This document shows positions 7,912-16,801 of a stretch of 64,000 nucleotides of DNA, piece after piece. The translations under genes were made by a program, and so were the position numbers. The stretch spans positions 42,742 through 106,741 of the forward strand of contig NZ_BSTN01000021.1 of the NCBI RefSeq assembly GCF_030269545.1, written 5' to 3'. Origin of the DNA: Actinomadura sp. NBRC 104425 (GTDB taxonomy: Bacteria > Actinomycetota > Actinomycetes > Streptosporangiales > Streptosporangiaceae). Under the pieces are notes generated by a model. The model searched no databases, was not told where the DNA came from, and saw only the letters and a list, made by a program, of their open reading frames with translations. Every line of letters starts with the position of its first letter. Position 1 is the stretch's first letter.

Positions 7912-9323
7912 ACTGGGATGTGCTCGTCATCGGGGGCGGCGGCGCGGGGCTGGCCGCGGCCGCTTCGGCCGCCGAGAGCGGCGCGTCGGCGCTGCTGCTG
8001 GAGTCGGAGCGGGAACTCGGCGGCTCCACGCAGCTGTCGGCCGGGATGTTCACCGCCGCCGGGACCAGCGTGCAGGCCGCGCTCGGCATCGACGACTCGC
8101 CCGAGCGCTTCTTCCAGCACTACATGGACCTCAACCAGTGGATGCTGAAACCCGGGCTGGTCAAGGCGTTCTGCGAACAGGCCGGGCCGACGCTGGAATG
8201 GCTGCTCGGGCTGGGCGTGGAGATCCCGGCCGCCGTGTCGCACAACGCGCACATGCCGGGGCTGTGCCGGGCCGGGGTCGAGGACGTCTGGCGCGGGCAC
8301 GTGCCCAAGGACCAGGGGCTCGGGCTCGTCCAGGTACTCACCAGGGCGTGCCGGGCGGGCGGCGTCGAGATCGTCCTGGGCACGCGCGTGGAGCGGCTGC
8401 TGCACGAGGACGGCCGGGTCGTCGGGGCGGTGGCCGACGGCGTGGAGGTGCGGGCCGGCGCGGTGGTGGTCGCCAGCGGCGGTTTCGCCCGCGACCCCGA
8501 ACTGCTGGACCGCTACTACCCGTCGGCCGGGCGCGCCGGCGACGCGCTGTTCGTGGTGGCGGCGCCCGGCAGCCGGGGCGACCACCTGCGGTTCGCCGAG
8601 CAGATCGGCGCGGCGGTGACCGGCCGCGAGTGGGGGCTGATGCTGCCGACCGCCTACTTCCAGCGGCTGCACCACTGGCAGTCCGGCTTCCCGCCGCCCT
8701 CGCGGGTGTACGTCAACGGGCACGGCCGCCGGTTCATGGACGAGGACGCCTCCTACGCCGTCTCCGGCGGAATCATCGACGCCCAGGACGGCCCGGTGTG
8801 GGCGATCTTCGACGAGCGGGCCCGGCGGGGGCTGCCGCCCGGGTACGCGCACTGGACGCCGGAGCACGTGCTGGCCGAGGCGGAGGCGGAACGCACCGCG
8901 CGCGCCGCCACCCTGCCGGAGCTGGCCGAGATGATCGGCGTCCCCGCCGACGCCCTGGTCGCCACCGTCGAGCGCTGGAACGCGCAACTGCCCCAAGGCC
9001 GCGACGACGACTTCCTGCGGCACCGCACGCTGGCGGCCAAGGGCGCCGACGGCCCGCTCGACCCGATCGCCGAGCCGCCGTTCTACGCCGTCCGCACACT
9101 GCCCGCCGAGCTGGTGTGCACCCACGCCGGCCTGGAGATCAACGCGTCCGCCCAGGTCCTGGACCTCCGCGGCGACATCGTCCCCGGCCTGTACGCGGCG
9201 GGCGAGGCGGGCGCGGGCGTGCTGGGACCGCGCTACGTCGGCGGCGGCAACGCCGTGGCCAACGCGCTGACGATGGGCCGCATCGCGGGCCGAGGCGCCG
9301 CCCGGACCTCCGGAACCGCGTGA
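7908..9323 (+). CDS. FAD-dependent oxidoreductase of the fumarate reductase / ketosteroid dehydrogenase family
   Basis: This 471-residue flavoprotein begins with a dinucleotide-binding motif (VLVIGGGGAGLAAAASAAES) and the E-rich LLLESERELGGST, and ends with the second FAD motif GLYAAGEAGAGVLGPRYVGG and GNAVANALTMGR. The layout is that of FAD_binding_2 enzymes such as 3-ketosteroid dehydrogenases and fumarate-reductase-like dehydrogenases. It has no signal peptide. Together with SnoaL-like, SDR and MFS genes it suggests oxidation of a cyclic, possibly steroid- or terpenoid-like, carbonyl compound; that substrate is inference. Confidence 0.85.
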   Translation: MNWDVLVIGGGGAGLAAAASAAESGASALLLESERELGGSTQLSAGMFTAAGTSVQAALGIDDSPERFFQHYMDLNQWMLKPGLVKAFCEQAGPTLEWLLGLGVEIPAAVSHNAHMPGLCRAGVEDVWRGHVPKDQGLGLVQVLTRACRAGGVEIVLGTRVERLLHEDGRVVGAVADGVEVRAGAVVVASGGFARDPELLDRYYPSAGRAGDALFVVAAPGSRGDHLRFAEQIGAAVTGREWGLMLPTAYFQRLHHWQSGFPPPSRVYVNGHGRRFMDEDASYAVSGGIIDAQDGPVWAIFDERARRGLPPGYAHWTPEHVLAEAEAERTARAATLPELAEMIGVPADALVATVERWNAQLPQGRDDDFLRHRTLAAKGADGPLDPIAEPPFYAVRTLPAELVCTHAGLEINASAQVLDLRGDIVPGLYAAGEAGAGVLGPRYVGGGNAVANALTMGRIAGRGAARTSGTA

Positions 9324-9416
9324 CGCCCCTCCCCCGCAGTCTCCCCCGCCTGCACCGCCGCCCGTCCCGGGCGGAACCGACGGGCTCCCACCCCGAGTGT
9401 TCGAGGAGAACGAACC

Positions 9417-10733
9417 ATGGCCCATCCGACCACCGCCCCCGACGGCGCCGACGTCGGCGCGCGCACCGTCCGCCGGGTGTCGACGCGCATCCTGCCGATC
9501 GTCGGGCTGCTGTACGTGTTCAACTACATGGACCGCGCCAACATCGGCTACGCCCAGCTCGGCATGGAGCACCAGCTGGCCATCACCGCGGCCGTCTTCG
9601 GCACCGCGGCGGCGATCTTCTTCCTGGCGTACGTGGTGTTCGAGATCCCCAGCAACATGATCATGAAGCGGGTCGGCGCCCGGCTGTGGCTGGCCCGCAT
9701 CGCGATCAGCTGGGGCCTGGTCACCGCGGTGACCGGGTTCGTGCACGACGTCACCCAGCTCTACATCGCCCGGATCCTGCTGGGCGTCGCCGAGGCGGGG
9801 CTGTTCCCGGGCCTGCTGCTGTACATGACGCTGTGGTTCCGCTCCCGGGAGCGCGGACGGGCCATCGCCGCGCTCGCCCTGGCCCAGCCGATCGCGATGA
9901 TCATCGGCAGCCTCACCGGCGGCCTGATCCTGGACCACGTGCACTGGTTCGGCCTGAGCAGCTGGCGCTGGGTGTTCATCCTGCAGGGCGTGCCCGCGGT
10001 GGCGCTGGGCGTGATCGTGCTGTTCTACCTGCCGGACGTGCCGTCCCGCGCCCGCTTCCTCACCCCCGCCGAGAAGAAGTGGCTGGAGGAGGAGATCGCC
10101 GGGGAGTACGTCCCGGAGGAGAAGACCGGGCCGCTGGAGGAGCTGCGCGTCATCCGCGACCCGAAGGTGCTCTACCTGGCGGCGGCCAACTTCTTCGCCG
10201 CCTGCGGGCTGTACGGGTTCACCTTCTTCCTGCCGCAGATCGTCAAGCAGATGGACCCGTCGTACTCGGCGACCAACATCGGTTTCCTCGGCGCGATCCC
10301 GTTCCTGGTCGGCGCCGTCGGCATGCTGCTGGTGGCGCGCAGCTCCGACCGGACGGGGGAGCGGCGCGGGCACGTCATCGCGCTGATGCTGCTGGCCGCG
10401 CTGGGCCTGTTCGGGACGATCCAGTTCCGGCACTCCCCGGTGCCCGCCCTGACCTGCCTGTCGATGGTCGCGATCGGGGTGCTCGGCTACATGGCGCCGT
10501 ACTGGGCGCTGGCGTCCCGGCTGCTGTCCCGCGAGCGCACCGCGGTCGGGCTCGCGGCCATCAACTCCATCGCGGCGCTCGGCGGGTTCTTCGGCCCGTA
10601 CGTGATCGGCAAGAACGCCACCGCGGACAACGTCACGATCGGCCTGTACTTCCCGATCGCCTGCCTGGTGGTCTGCGCCGTCATGCTGGCGTTCCTGCGC
10701 GTCCCGCGGACCGCCCGCGAGACCGGCCGGTGA
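9417..10733 (+). CDS. MFS transporter, anion:cation symporter (ACS) type
   Basis: This 438-residue membrane protein has about 12 hydrophobic helices. YVFNYMDRANIGYAQLGM near the N-terminus is the typical ACS-family signature seen in phthalate, tartrate, glucarate and vitamin transporters; MKRVGARLWLARI and RSRERGRAIA are the cytoplasmic loops. The start is supported by GAGGAGAACGAACC. It closes the IclR-controlled operon and probably imports the organic-anion substrate degraded by the upstream enzymes. A hairpin terminator follows its stop by 6 nt. Confidence 0.9.
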   Translation: MAHPTTAPDGADVGARTVRRVSTRILPIVGLLYVFNYMDRANIGYAQLGMEHQLAITAAVFGTAAAIFFLAYVVFEIPSNMIMKRVGARLWLARIAISWGLVTAVTGFVHDVTQLYIARILLGVAEAGLFPGLLLYMTLWFRSRERGRAIAALALAQPIAMIIGSLTGGLILDHVHWFGLSSWRWVFILQGVPAVALGVIVLFYLPDVPSRARFLTPAEKKWLEEEIAGEYVPEEKTGPLEELRVIRDPKVLYLAAANFFAACGLYGFTFFLPQIVKQMDPSYSATNIGFLGAIPFLVGAVGMLLVARSSDRTGERRGHVIALMLLAALGLFGTIQFRHSPVPALTCLSMVAIGVLGYMAPYWALASRLLSRERTAVGLAAINSIAALGGFFGPYVIGKNATADNVTIGLYFPIACLVVCAVMLAFLRVPRTARETGR

Positions 10734-10739
10734 GCGGGC

Positions 10740-10774
10740 GGGAGCGGGGCGGACGTGCCCGCCGCCCCGCTCCC
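10740..10774. terminator. Bidirectional hairpin terminator
   Basis: A 13-bp perfect stem, GGGAGCGGGGCGG (10740-10752) with CCGCCCCGCTCCC (10762-10774), has a 9-nt loop. It lies between the convergent MFS gene and the minus-strand hypothetical gene and can serve both. Confidence 0.75.
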
Positions 10775-10825
10775 GCGCCGCGATGAGCCGACTACCGGAT
10801 TTTTTCGGCAGGCGCGGTTGCCCGG

Positions 10826-11305
10826 TCAGTCGGCCACGAACACGTCCCGGGCCGGTGCGAATCCGGCGCCGCGCACGGCATCGCTGCCGGGCCCCCGCCG
10901 CTCGCGCTGCCGGCGGATCACGTACGTGCCCGGCGCGATGCCGGTGCCGCCGTGCTCGGGATGCACCAGGTACACCGGGGCGGCCGCCCGCAGCGCTCCG
11001 ACGGCCAGCCCGTCGCGGTCGGTGAGCTGGGTGGTCCACTGGCAGGTGCGGGGGTCGGCGACGAGCGTGTGCGGGTTGCCGCCCGCCACGCCGCGGACGA
11101 CCTCCACTCCGGCCTCGGGCACCCACCGCCACGCGGCGGCCGCCCGGATCGTCACCTGCGGCAGCATCGCCAGCGGCACGACGATCAGGTCTCCCTGGGC
11201 CTGCAGCCCGTCGACGACCGGGATCGCCGCCTCCCGTTCCAGATGGCCGAGGACGTCCATGCCGGTGCGGCGCGTCAGGTCGGCAAGGGTGAGAACAGAG
11301 TTCAT
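10826..11305 (-). CDS. Uncharacterised protein paired with a DUF6745-like gene
   Basis: This 159-residue protein starts MNSVLTLADLTRRTGMDVLG. I do not recognise a named domain. The N-terminal half contains VPLAMLPQVTIRAAAAWRWV; the C-terminal half reads like a beta-rich domain ending in APGTYVIRRQRERRGPG. ATG at 11305 is chosen because AGGAAG lies 8 nt upstream, rather than the GTG 9 nt earlier. It follows the DUF6745-like gene by 31 nt on the same strand, so the two are probably one operon. Confidence 0.6.
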   Translation of the reverse strand: MNSVLTLADLTRRTGMDVLGHLEREAAIPVVDGLQAQGDLIVVPLAMLPQVTIRAAAAWRWVPEAGVEVVRGVAGGNPHTLVADPRTCQWTTQLTDRDGLAVGALRAAAPVYLVHPEHGGTGIAPGTYVIRRQRERRGPGSDAVRGAGFAPARDVFVAD

Positions 11306-11336
11306 GCGTTTCACTTCCTGATGTCGGGTGGCGGGT

Positions 11337-12539
11337 TCAGGTGCGGCGGGCCAGTTGCGCGTACTGCGCTCTCGTCAGGCCGTACGACCAGCCGGCCGCC
11401 GCGACCGGGTCGTCGAAGCCGGCCGGGACGCTCAGCCCGTACCGGCGGCGGTGCCCGTCGCGATCGACCGAGCCGTTGACGGCCAGCAGCACCCGCCCCG
11501 TTCCGCCGGACCCCCAGGGCACGTCGTAGAGCCGCAGGACGCAGCCCGGGTTGCCGGGGTCGGCCGCTTCGGCGACCAGGCGCAGCCCGGCCTGTTCGAT
11601 GTAGGCGTCCCAGCCGATGCGTTCGATGGCGCTGCGGCGCACCTCGACGTTGTCCTCCCGGTGGATGCGCTCGACGGTCGGGTCGGTGACGACCCAGGAC
11701 GGGACGCGCGTGCCGTGCCAGGAGTACACGCCCCATCCGTCGCGGAACCGCACGGCCGCGCCGTCCTCGCTGTGCAGGCGCCGCTGCCCGTGCAGACCGC
11801 CGGGCAGCGGCTCGGCGCGCACGACAGCGGGCCGTTCGGTCACCACGCACACGTCCTCGCCAGACCACCACCAGCCGCACGACCGCGCGACAGTGGCCCA
11901 TACGTCGAGCCGCCGCCCCTCGGCCGGGTGAACGCGCAGCGCTCCCACGCGCAGCCGCACGTCGACATCGGCGATCCAGTGCGCGTCATGCTGCCCGTAC
12001 CAGGTGCGCCCGGCGATCTCCGGGGCGTCCAGTTCGGTGCGCAGTGGTGCCGCGACCTGGTCCCGAAGGGTGTATCCGAGCGACGCGCCCACCGTCTCGT
12101 CGTGCACGCGGGCCGGCGACCACCCCGCCTCCAGGGCCTCCTGCGGTGTCATCTCCGCGATGCGCCGCCCCAGGCCGAGGGGGCGCGGCGGACCGCCGTT
12201 CCGGTGCGGCAGGTGCCGGAGCTCGGACATCTCGCCGGCCAGCCGGGAGAAGAACGGCCAGTCCGCACCCCGCGACAGCGCCGACGCGATCCGCAGCCGC
12301 AGGGGGCGGCGCTGGTCGTCCGGTAGCAGGGGGAGGGCGGCACGCGGCGAGTCCACCCAGACGAAACGGGGTGCACGCCGACCGATCAGCCGGTACAGCT
12401 CGGTGATGGCCGCCTCGGCGGCGGCCCGGTCGGCCGGGTCCACGGACAGTCCGTGCCCCAGCCACTCGTCACGGATCTCGATGGCCCGGCGCAACCGCTC
12501 ACTGTCGATCGCCGTTGCGCTCGGGCTGGTGCGGCCCAT
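11337..12539 (-). CDS. DUF6745-like protein
   Basis: This 400-residue soluble protein begins MGRTSPSATAIDSERLRRAI. The N-terminal half holds RDEWLGHGLSVDPADRAAAE and ELYRLIGRRAPRFVWVDSP. The C-terminal half has SWHGTRVPSWVVTDP, ERIGWDAYIEQAGLRLV, and VLLAVNGSVDRDGHRRRYGL, a pattern I associate with actinobacterial DUF6745 proteins of unknown function. The start is uncertain: ATG at 12539 has a weak site, while a GTG at 12578 would add 13 residues. It is divergent from the XRE regulator, 296 nt away. Confidence 0.65.
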   Translation of the reverse strand: MGRTSPSATAIDSERLRRAIEIRDEWLGHGLSVDPADRAAAEAAITELYRLIGRRAPRFVWVDSPRAALPLLPDDQRRPLRLRIASALSRGADWPFFSRLAGEMSELRHLPHRNGGPPRPLGLGRRIAEMTPQEALEAGWSPARVHDETVGASLGYTLRDQVAAPLRTELDAPEIAGRTWYGQHDAHWIADVDVRLRVGALRVHPAEGRRLDVWATVARSCGWWWSGEDVCVVTERPAVVRAEPLPGGLHGQRRLHSEDGAAVRFRDGWGVYSWHGTRVPSWVVTDPTVERIHREDNVEVRRSAIERIGWDAYIEQAGLRLVAEAADPGNPGCVLRLYDVPWGSGGTGRVLLAVNGSVDRDGHRRRYGLSVPAGFDDPVAAAGWSYGLTRAQYAQLARRT

Positions 12540-12835
12540 CACAGGGCGGCGGCGGAACCCGCCTTTCTCACGGTGCACCGCCCTGGCGCGCCTGCACGGC
12601 CCGGCATGGCGTCTGCGGTGTGCCGTCGAGCCGGTGCCGGGAAAGGCCCCATTGAAGCCGAATCAACACCTGCACCAGAGAATGTCACCACGACGCCGGG
12701 AAGTTCATCGGCGGCCATGATGCGAATGACATATCGCACTTTCTTCAATCTGCCCGGCACATCGGGCGCGATTCCATGTTCTTTACCGCCGTTCCGCCCA
12801 ATGCAGTGGGCGCCGAGGTGGTAGAACGCTTGGAT

Positions 12836-13633
12836 ATGAGCAAGGAGCGGCTGCGTGAGATCGGGCGGGAATTGCGGTGGCGTCGGGCGGCCGCCGGGTT
12901 GACGGACACCGAAATCGCATCGCGGGCCGACGTGCCCGAGTTGACGGTGTCGCAGGTGGAGATGGGGCAGCGGGTCTGTGACCCCGAGGCGGTGCTGCGG
13001 CTGTTCGCGGTGCTGGACATGGAAGAGACAGAGGCCAGGCGGCTGGCCGCTCTGGTGCGGACCGCCTACGCGGAGACGGAGCCCCCGCGGATCGAAAGGG
13101 GCGTGTCCTTCCGGCCCGGTGCGGCGGTGGAACTGGGCGAGCAGGCAACGGCGGTGTGGGGGTTCGGGCCGTTCGTCATTCCCGGGCCGCTGCGGACGGC
13201 GGAGTACTCGGCCGAGTCCGCGCTGTTCATCGGAAGCGGCCTGGTGAATTGGGCCGCGGTGCTGGCGGACGGGAGCAAGCTGTTCACGTTCGTGCTGGCG
13301 GAGGCGGCGCTGCGGACGCGGCCGGGCGCGGGGACGTGCCTACCGGGGCAGATCGCCCACCTGATGACGCTGGCGGAACGGCCCAATGTGCGGTTGGGCA
13401 TCGTGCCCGGCTCGGCGGATGGCTGGCCGCGTCTCCCGTTGCACGGCTTCACGGTGTTCGGCACCTTCGCCGTGACGGTGGAGACGTTCACACGCGAAGT
13501 GACTTACACCGACGCGGCCGAGGTGCGCAGGTACGCGGACGTCTTCCGGGAGTACGAACGAAACGCGCTGTTCGGCACCGAGGCCCGCCGCATGCTCGGC
13601 CTGGCGGCCTGCAGCGCCCCGGAGACGACATGA
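12836..13633 (+). CDS. XRE-family DNA-binding protein with DUF5753-like domain
   Basis: This 265-residue regulator has an N-terminal helix-turn-helix: IGRELRWRRAAAGLTDTEIA, then SRADVPELTVSQVEMGQRVC. Residues about 90-260 resemble the DUF5753 domain common in actinomycetes (FVIPGPLRTAEYSAESALF, LAEAALRTRPG, and VTYTDAAEVRRYADVFREY). In such systems the regulator often partners with a DUF397 protein; none is adjacent here. ATG at 12836 is preferred because the fold starts immediately; an upstream ATG at 12776 would add 20 non-homologous residues. Confidence 0.8.
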   Translation: MSKERLREIGRELRWRRAAAGLTDTEIASRADVPELTVSQVEMGQRVCDPEAVLRLFAVLDMEETEARRLAALVRTAYAETEPPRIERGVSFRPGAAVELGEQATAVWGFGPFVIPGPLRTAEYSAESALFIGSGLVNWAAVLADGSKLFTFVLAEAALRTRPGAGTCLPGQIAHLMTLAERPNVRLGIVPGSADGWPRLPLHGFTVFGTFAVTVETFTREVTYTDAAEVRRYADVFREYERNALFGTEARRMLGLAACSAPETT

Positions 13634-13744
13634 TTCCCGTCGGCCAGTTCATGACGTGAACACGGCGCCCCACAGCGCCCCGCCACCATGTTCAGCCGTC
13701 ACGCCCAGGCGCCGGAAGCGGCTCGTCACCACTTTCGTGGGGCC

Positions 13745-14227
13745 GGGCCGCGCTCGGCAACGCCGTCCGGGAAGAGATTTCGCCCCGCAACGTGGCGGCC
13801 CTGCTGCGCGCGTCCAAGCCACGGAAACGGCGTGTGAAGCCCCGGAGCACGCGGGGGGAAGCAACGGGTGCCGGCCCCTGCTCATGATCGGCGAGAGAGC
13901 GTTTTACGCGCGCGCACGCGTCAACCCCGGTTCTCAGGCCACACCGCGGTGAGGTCCCGGGCCTGCGGTGGGCCGATGTGGACCTGGAAGCGGAACTTAA
14001 ACCGCGGCTTCGCGGCGGCATGCGACCGGGCGGGCGTGCGCCGGGTTCCCGTCCACGTCACCCGGAAGACCTGCGCCTCGCTCCTTGTGGCCCTGGACGT
14101 TCATCCGCGCGTGGTGATGCAGATTCTCCGGCACAGCCAGATCGCCGTCACCATGGACATCTACAGTGAGGTCTCGACGGCGGCCACGCGTAAGGCTCTG
14201 CGGAAGCTGGGCAAGCAGCTCGGCTGA
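13745..14227 (+). pseudogene. Decayed tyrosine-type integrase
   Basis: Recognisable integrase pieces lie in different frames. ALGNAVREEISPRNVAALLR at about 13756-13815 is the core-binding region. GEVPGLRWADVDLE at about 13951-13992 covers the first catalytic-Arg region. PVHVTRKTCASLLVALDVHP and MQILRHSQIAVTMDIYSEV at about 14050-14170 carry the HxxR and Tyr motifs, ending in ALRKLGKQLG before TGA. About 60-90 residues of the catalytic domain between the Arg and His boxes are deleted and a stop interrupts the middle. The remnant ends 84 nt from tRNA-Ala(CGC), the likely former attachment site. Confidence 0.75.
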
Positions 14228-14270
14228 GGTAGACAGCGTAGCTGTACATCGCTGCTGTACGAAGACCCGA

Positions 14271-14301
14271 AAGGCCGGTCTCCCGACGGGGGACCGGCCT
14301 T
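14271..14301. terminator. Hairpin terminator between integrase remnant and tRNA-Ala
   Basis: A perfect 10-bp stem, AAGGCCGGTC (14271-14280) with GACCGGCCTT (14292-14301), has an 11-nt loop. It lies 10 nt beyond the 3' end of the minus-strand tRNA-Ala and also follows the integrase remnant on the plus strand. Confidence 0.7.
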
Positions 14302-14310
14302 CATCCTGGG

Positions 14311-14384
14311 TGGAGCTGAGGGGATTTGAACCCCTGACCCCCTCGATGCGAACGAGGTGCGCTACCGGACTGCGCTACAGCCCC
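14311..14384 (-). tRNA. tRNA-Ala (anticodon CGC)
   Basis: A full cloverleaf folds on the minus strand: acceptor GGGGCTG/CAGCTCC, D-stem GCGC/GCGC, anticodon stem CCTCG/CGAGG with loop TTCGCAT (anticodon CGC, reading GCG), and T-stem AGGGG/CCCCT with loop TTCAAAT. It is 74 nt and the 3' CCA is not encoded. A decayed integrase lies just downstream, so it is a probable integration site. Confidence 0.95.
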
Positions 14385-14442
14385 GAGGACGCGATAAGGC
14401 TAGCAAACTTTCGGGGGTGTTCGCGCATCGGGAGGCGGCGCG

Positions 14443-14967
14443 TCACTCGCCGACGACGCGGCGGTCGTCGGCGTACTGGTCGAAGACCTCGTCCTGGGCG
14501 TGCGGGTCCAGCTCGATGACGTCGGCGTTCCGCTGGGCGGCGGCGCGTTCGCGGCGGCGGGCGGCACGCTCGGCGCGGGCCCGGGCAGCGGCGGCGCGTT
14601 CGCGGCGGCGGGCGATGTCGATGCGGACGGCGACGCGGAGCAGGGCGATATGCGCCGCGAACAGGACGACGGCGGGCACGACGGTCCACCAGGGCGCCAG
14701 GCCGGTGGCGGCGACGACGGTCGTCACCAGGACGAGGACCGTCAAGCCGAACGTGCGGCGGCGGCGCCGGGCGATGACGGCGGCACGGCCGCGGCCACGG
14801 CGACGGCGCGGAGCGGGTGGAGGGGCCTCCTCTTCCTCCTCGACGGGGGTCTCCTCCGTGATCTCGTCTGTTCTCTTGGGACGTGAGGTGTCGCGCCGCA
14901 GCCACATGGGGACCAGGACGACCGCCCACACCGCGACGATGGCCAGGTAGAGTACTGCGCTGCTCAC
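14443..14967 (-). CDS. SepX/GLPR-type divisome membrane protein
   Basis: This 174-residue membrane protein has an N-terminal helix (AVLYLAIVAVWAVVLVPMWL), an acidic segment with EEEEE, an Arg-rich stretch (RRRRGRGR), two further adjacent hydrophobic helices (about residues 72-112), and a highly charged Arg/Ala/Glu coil before IELDPHAQDEVFDQYADD. Length, topology and position match the actinobacterial GLPR/SepX family, which binds the gephyrin-like MoeA homologue Glp and takes part in division. Neighbouring rimJ-like, gephyrin-like and galU genes give the same synteny as Rv0993-Rv0996. The start is GTG at 14967. Confidence 0.8.
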   Translation of the reverse strand: MSSAVLYLAIVAVWAVVLVPMWLRRDTSRPKRTDEITEETPVEEEEEAPPPAPRRRRGRGRAAVIARRRRRTFGLTVLVLVTTVVAATGLAPWWTVVPAVVLFAAHIALLRVAVRIDIARRRERAAAARARAERAARRRERAAAQRNADVIELDPHAQDEVFDQYADDRRVVGE

Positions 14968-15217
14968 CGGCTCACCACCGGAGCCCGGCGAAGAGGCCGC
15001 AAGGCACGCCGGACCCGCGCACCGTCTTTCGGCACGCGCACGTGCATTGGGAGCAGGGCCACGCCCCGCACGGTACGAGCCGGTGTCAGACGTTGACGAG
15101 CATAAGGGGCGGTGTGTCGCGAGATCGATCCCGCGGTTACTCTTCGTTTGCCGACTCTTCTCCAGCGCAGGATTCTTACGGGGCGGGCGCAGACGATTGT
15201 CGGCGCGCCGCCAAGGG

Positions 15218-15856
15218 TCACGGAGACGAAGAGGAGCGGGGAAATTCCTGGCGGAGCGTGGCCAGCCAGCGGCTGCGCAGGCCGCCCGGCACGTCCTCCA
15301 CGGTCAGCGCGTAGCAGATGTGGTCGCGCCAGGCCCCGTCGATGTGCAGATGGCGGCGCCGAATTCCCTCTTCGCGAAATCCGAGTTTTTCCACCACGCG
15401 TCGGCTGGCGGTGTTCTCCGGGCGGATATTCGCCTCCAGCCGGTGCAAACCGACGGTGAAGAAACAGTGGTCGACGGCCAGTGCGACGGCGGTGGGAATC
15501 ACGCCGCGGCCGGCCACCTGCCGGTCGATCCAGTAGCCGATCTGCGCGGAGCGCGCCGAGCCCCACACGATCGCGCCGATGGTGAGCTGGCCGGCGAAGC
15601 GGCCCTCGTAGGTGACCACCCAGGGCAGGGCCAGCCCCTGCCGGGCCTCGCGGCGCATCGTGTGGACCATGCTGAGGTAGGGGCCGAGGCCGCTGCGGAA
15701 CAGCGGCGTCTCGGGGTTGGTGGGCTCCCAGGGACGCAGCCAGTCGGCGTTGCGGACCCGCAGTTCCCGCCAGGTCGCGGCGTCACGGTGCCGGAGGGGG
15801 CGCAGCCCGACCGGGCCCTCGGACAAGGTGGTCGGCCATCCCCGCATTCGTTCCAC
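15218..15856 (-). CDS. rimJ: RimJ/RimL-type GNAT N-acetyltransferase
   Basis: This 212-residue GNAT acetyltransferase transfers acetyl from acetyl-CoA to an N-terminal or side-chain amine. PVGLRPLRHRDAATWRELR, QIGYWIDRQVAGRGVIPTAV (acetyl-CoA loop), LHRLEANIRPENTASRRVVE and KLGFREEGIRRRHLHIDGAW are typical RimJ-like segments. The start is either GTG 15856 or ATG 15847; neither has a perfect ribosome site. It sits between the SepX-like and Moco genes, the position of the Rv0995 homologue, so its target may be a protein of the same conserved block; that is inference. Confidence 0.88.
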   Translation of the reverse strand: MERMRGWPTTLSEGPVGLRPLRHRDAATWRELRVRNADWLRPWEPTNPETPLFRSGLGPYLSMVHTMRREARQGLALPWVVTYEGRFAGQLTIGAIVWGSARSAQIGYWIDRQVAGRGVIPTAVALAVDHCFFTVGLHRLEANIRPENTASRRVVEKLGFREEGIRRRHLHIDGAWRDHICYALTVEDVPGGLRSRWLATLRQEFPRSSSSP

Positions 15857-16230
15857 GGCTCCATGATTCCCCTGTGGCGGGCTCGGACGCCATCAATTGT
15901 CGCCCACGATCCGGCGTGCGGCCCGCGCGCCGTCGAGAACCTGTTGTGCCCGGGGCGGTTGCGGCAGCGTCCCGCAGGACGTCTGAACGCGGCGCAGGGC
16001 GGCGGTCAGCGGCGGTGCCCGGCACGAGCCGGCGGCCGTCCTTTACCGGCGGCGATCACCCCCTCAGCCGCTCGGACGAGCTCCGATGCGCCGGGCGTCT
16101 CGGGCGCCAGGATGATCACGCGGAGGTGGCCGCATCCGGCCCGCAGGAGGCCACGGAACCCGGCCCGGGGTCCGGGAGCCGCGGCATCCTGGCGACGGGC
16201 AGGGGCTCTCCAGGTGGACGCCCCCGGTGG
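15857..16230. other. Intergenic stretch between rimJ-like and mog
   Basis: No supported gene is seen in these 374 nt. A 38-codon minus-strand frame starting VIILAPETPGASELVRA at about 16122 looks mildly protein-like but has no ribosome site and no family match I can name, so it is not called. Confidence 0.4.
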
Positions 16231-16716
16231 TCAGTCGGTCGGCCGCGGGTGGTCGCCGCCGCCGATCTGGTCGACGGCGTGCGCGAGCACCGGCCCCAGC
16301 ACCGCCATACCGTCGCGGACGCCGCCGGTCGAGCCGGGCAGGTTGACGATGAGGGTGCGGCCTGCGACACCCGCCAGACCGCGCGACAGGACCGCCGCGG
16401 GCACCCGGTCGCGGTTGGCCAGCCGGATCGCGTCCGCGATGCCGGGGATCTCGCGTTCGATGACGCGCCGGGTCATCTCCGGGGTCTGGTCGGTGGGGGT
16501 CAGCCCGGTTCCGCCCGTGGTCACGACCACGTCGTAGCCTTCGGCCACCGCGTTGGCCAGCACCTCGGCGACGGGTTCGCCGTCCGGGACGACGACGGGT
16601 CCGTGCACCTGGCAGCCGAGGTCCTCCAGCAGTTCCACCAGCACGGGCCCGGACTTGTCGGCGTACACGCCCGCCGCCGCCCGGTTCGACACCGTGACCG
16701 CCATGGCCCGGATCAT
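16231..16716 (-). CDS. mog: Molybdenum cofactor biosynthesis protein MogA/MoaB
   Basis: This 161-residue protein adenylylates molybdopterin before metal insertion. It has the family signature TTGGTGLTPTDQTPEMTRRV, the N-terminal VTVSNRAAAGVYADKSGPVL, and IVNLPGSTGGVRDGMAVL. The length is normal for bacterial MogA/MoaB (about 160-170). It lies 86 nt downstream of moaC and on the same strand as moaC and moeA, so the cofactor genes appear to form one transcription unit. Confidence 0.93.
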   Translation of the reverse strand: MIRAMAVTVSNRAAAGVYADKSGPVLVELLEDLGCQVHGPVVVPDGEPVAEVLANAVAEGYDVVVTTGGTGLTPTDQTPEMTRRVIEREIPGIADAIRLANRDRVPAAVLSRGLAGVAGRTLIVNLPGSTGGVRDGMAVLGPVLAHAVDQIGGGDHPRPTD

Positions 16717-16801
16717 TCCTGCTCCCCCTCAACGCCGTCGTGTCGCATGCCCGCGCCCATCATGCCCGCCGCACGCGGCGACGGGACGGCGGCGGCCCGG
16801 G

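Noticed and set aside
7869..11132. A 1,087-codon minus-strand open frame
   Set aside because: It is antisense to the flavoprotein and MFS genes, has Arg/Gln/His-rich shadow composition and no domain; the plus-strand genes have clear motifs.
14357..14950. Plus-strand open frames over the SepX-like gene and tRNA-Ala
   Set aside because: The frame is antisense of the SepX-like gene and runs through the tRNA; the peptide is Arg/Thr-rich shadow.
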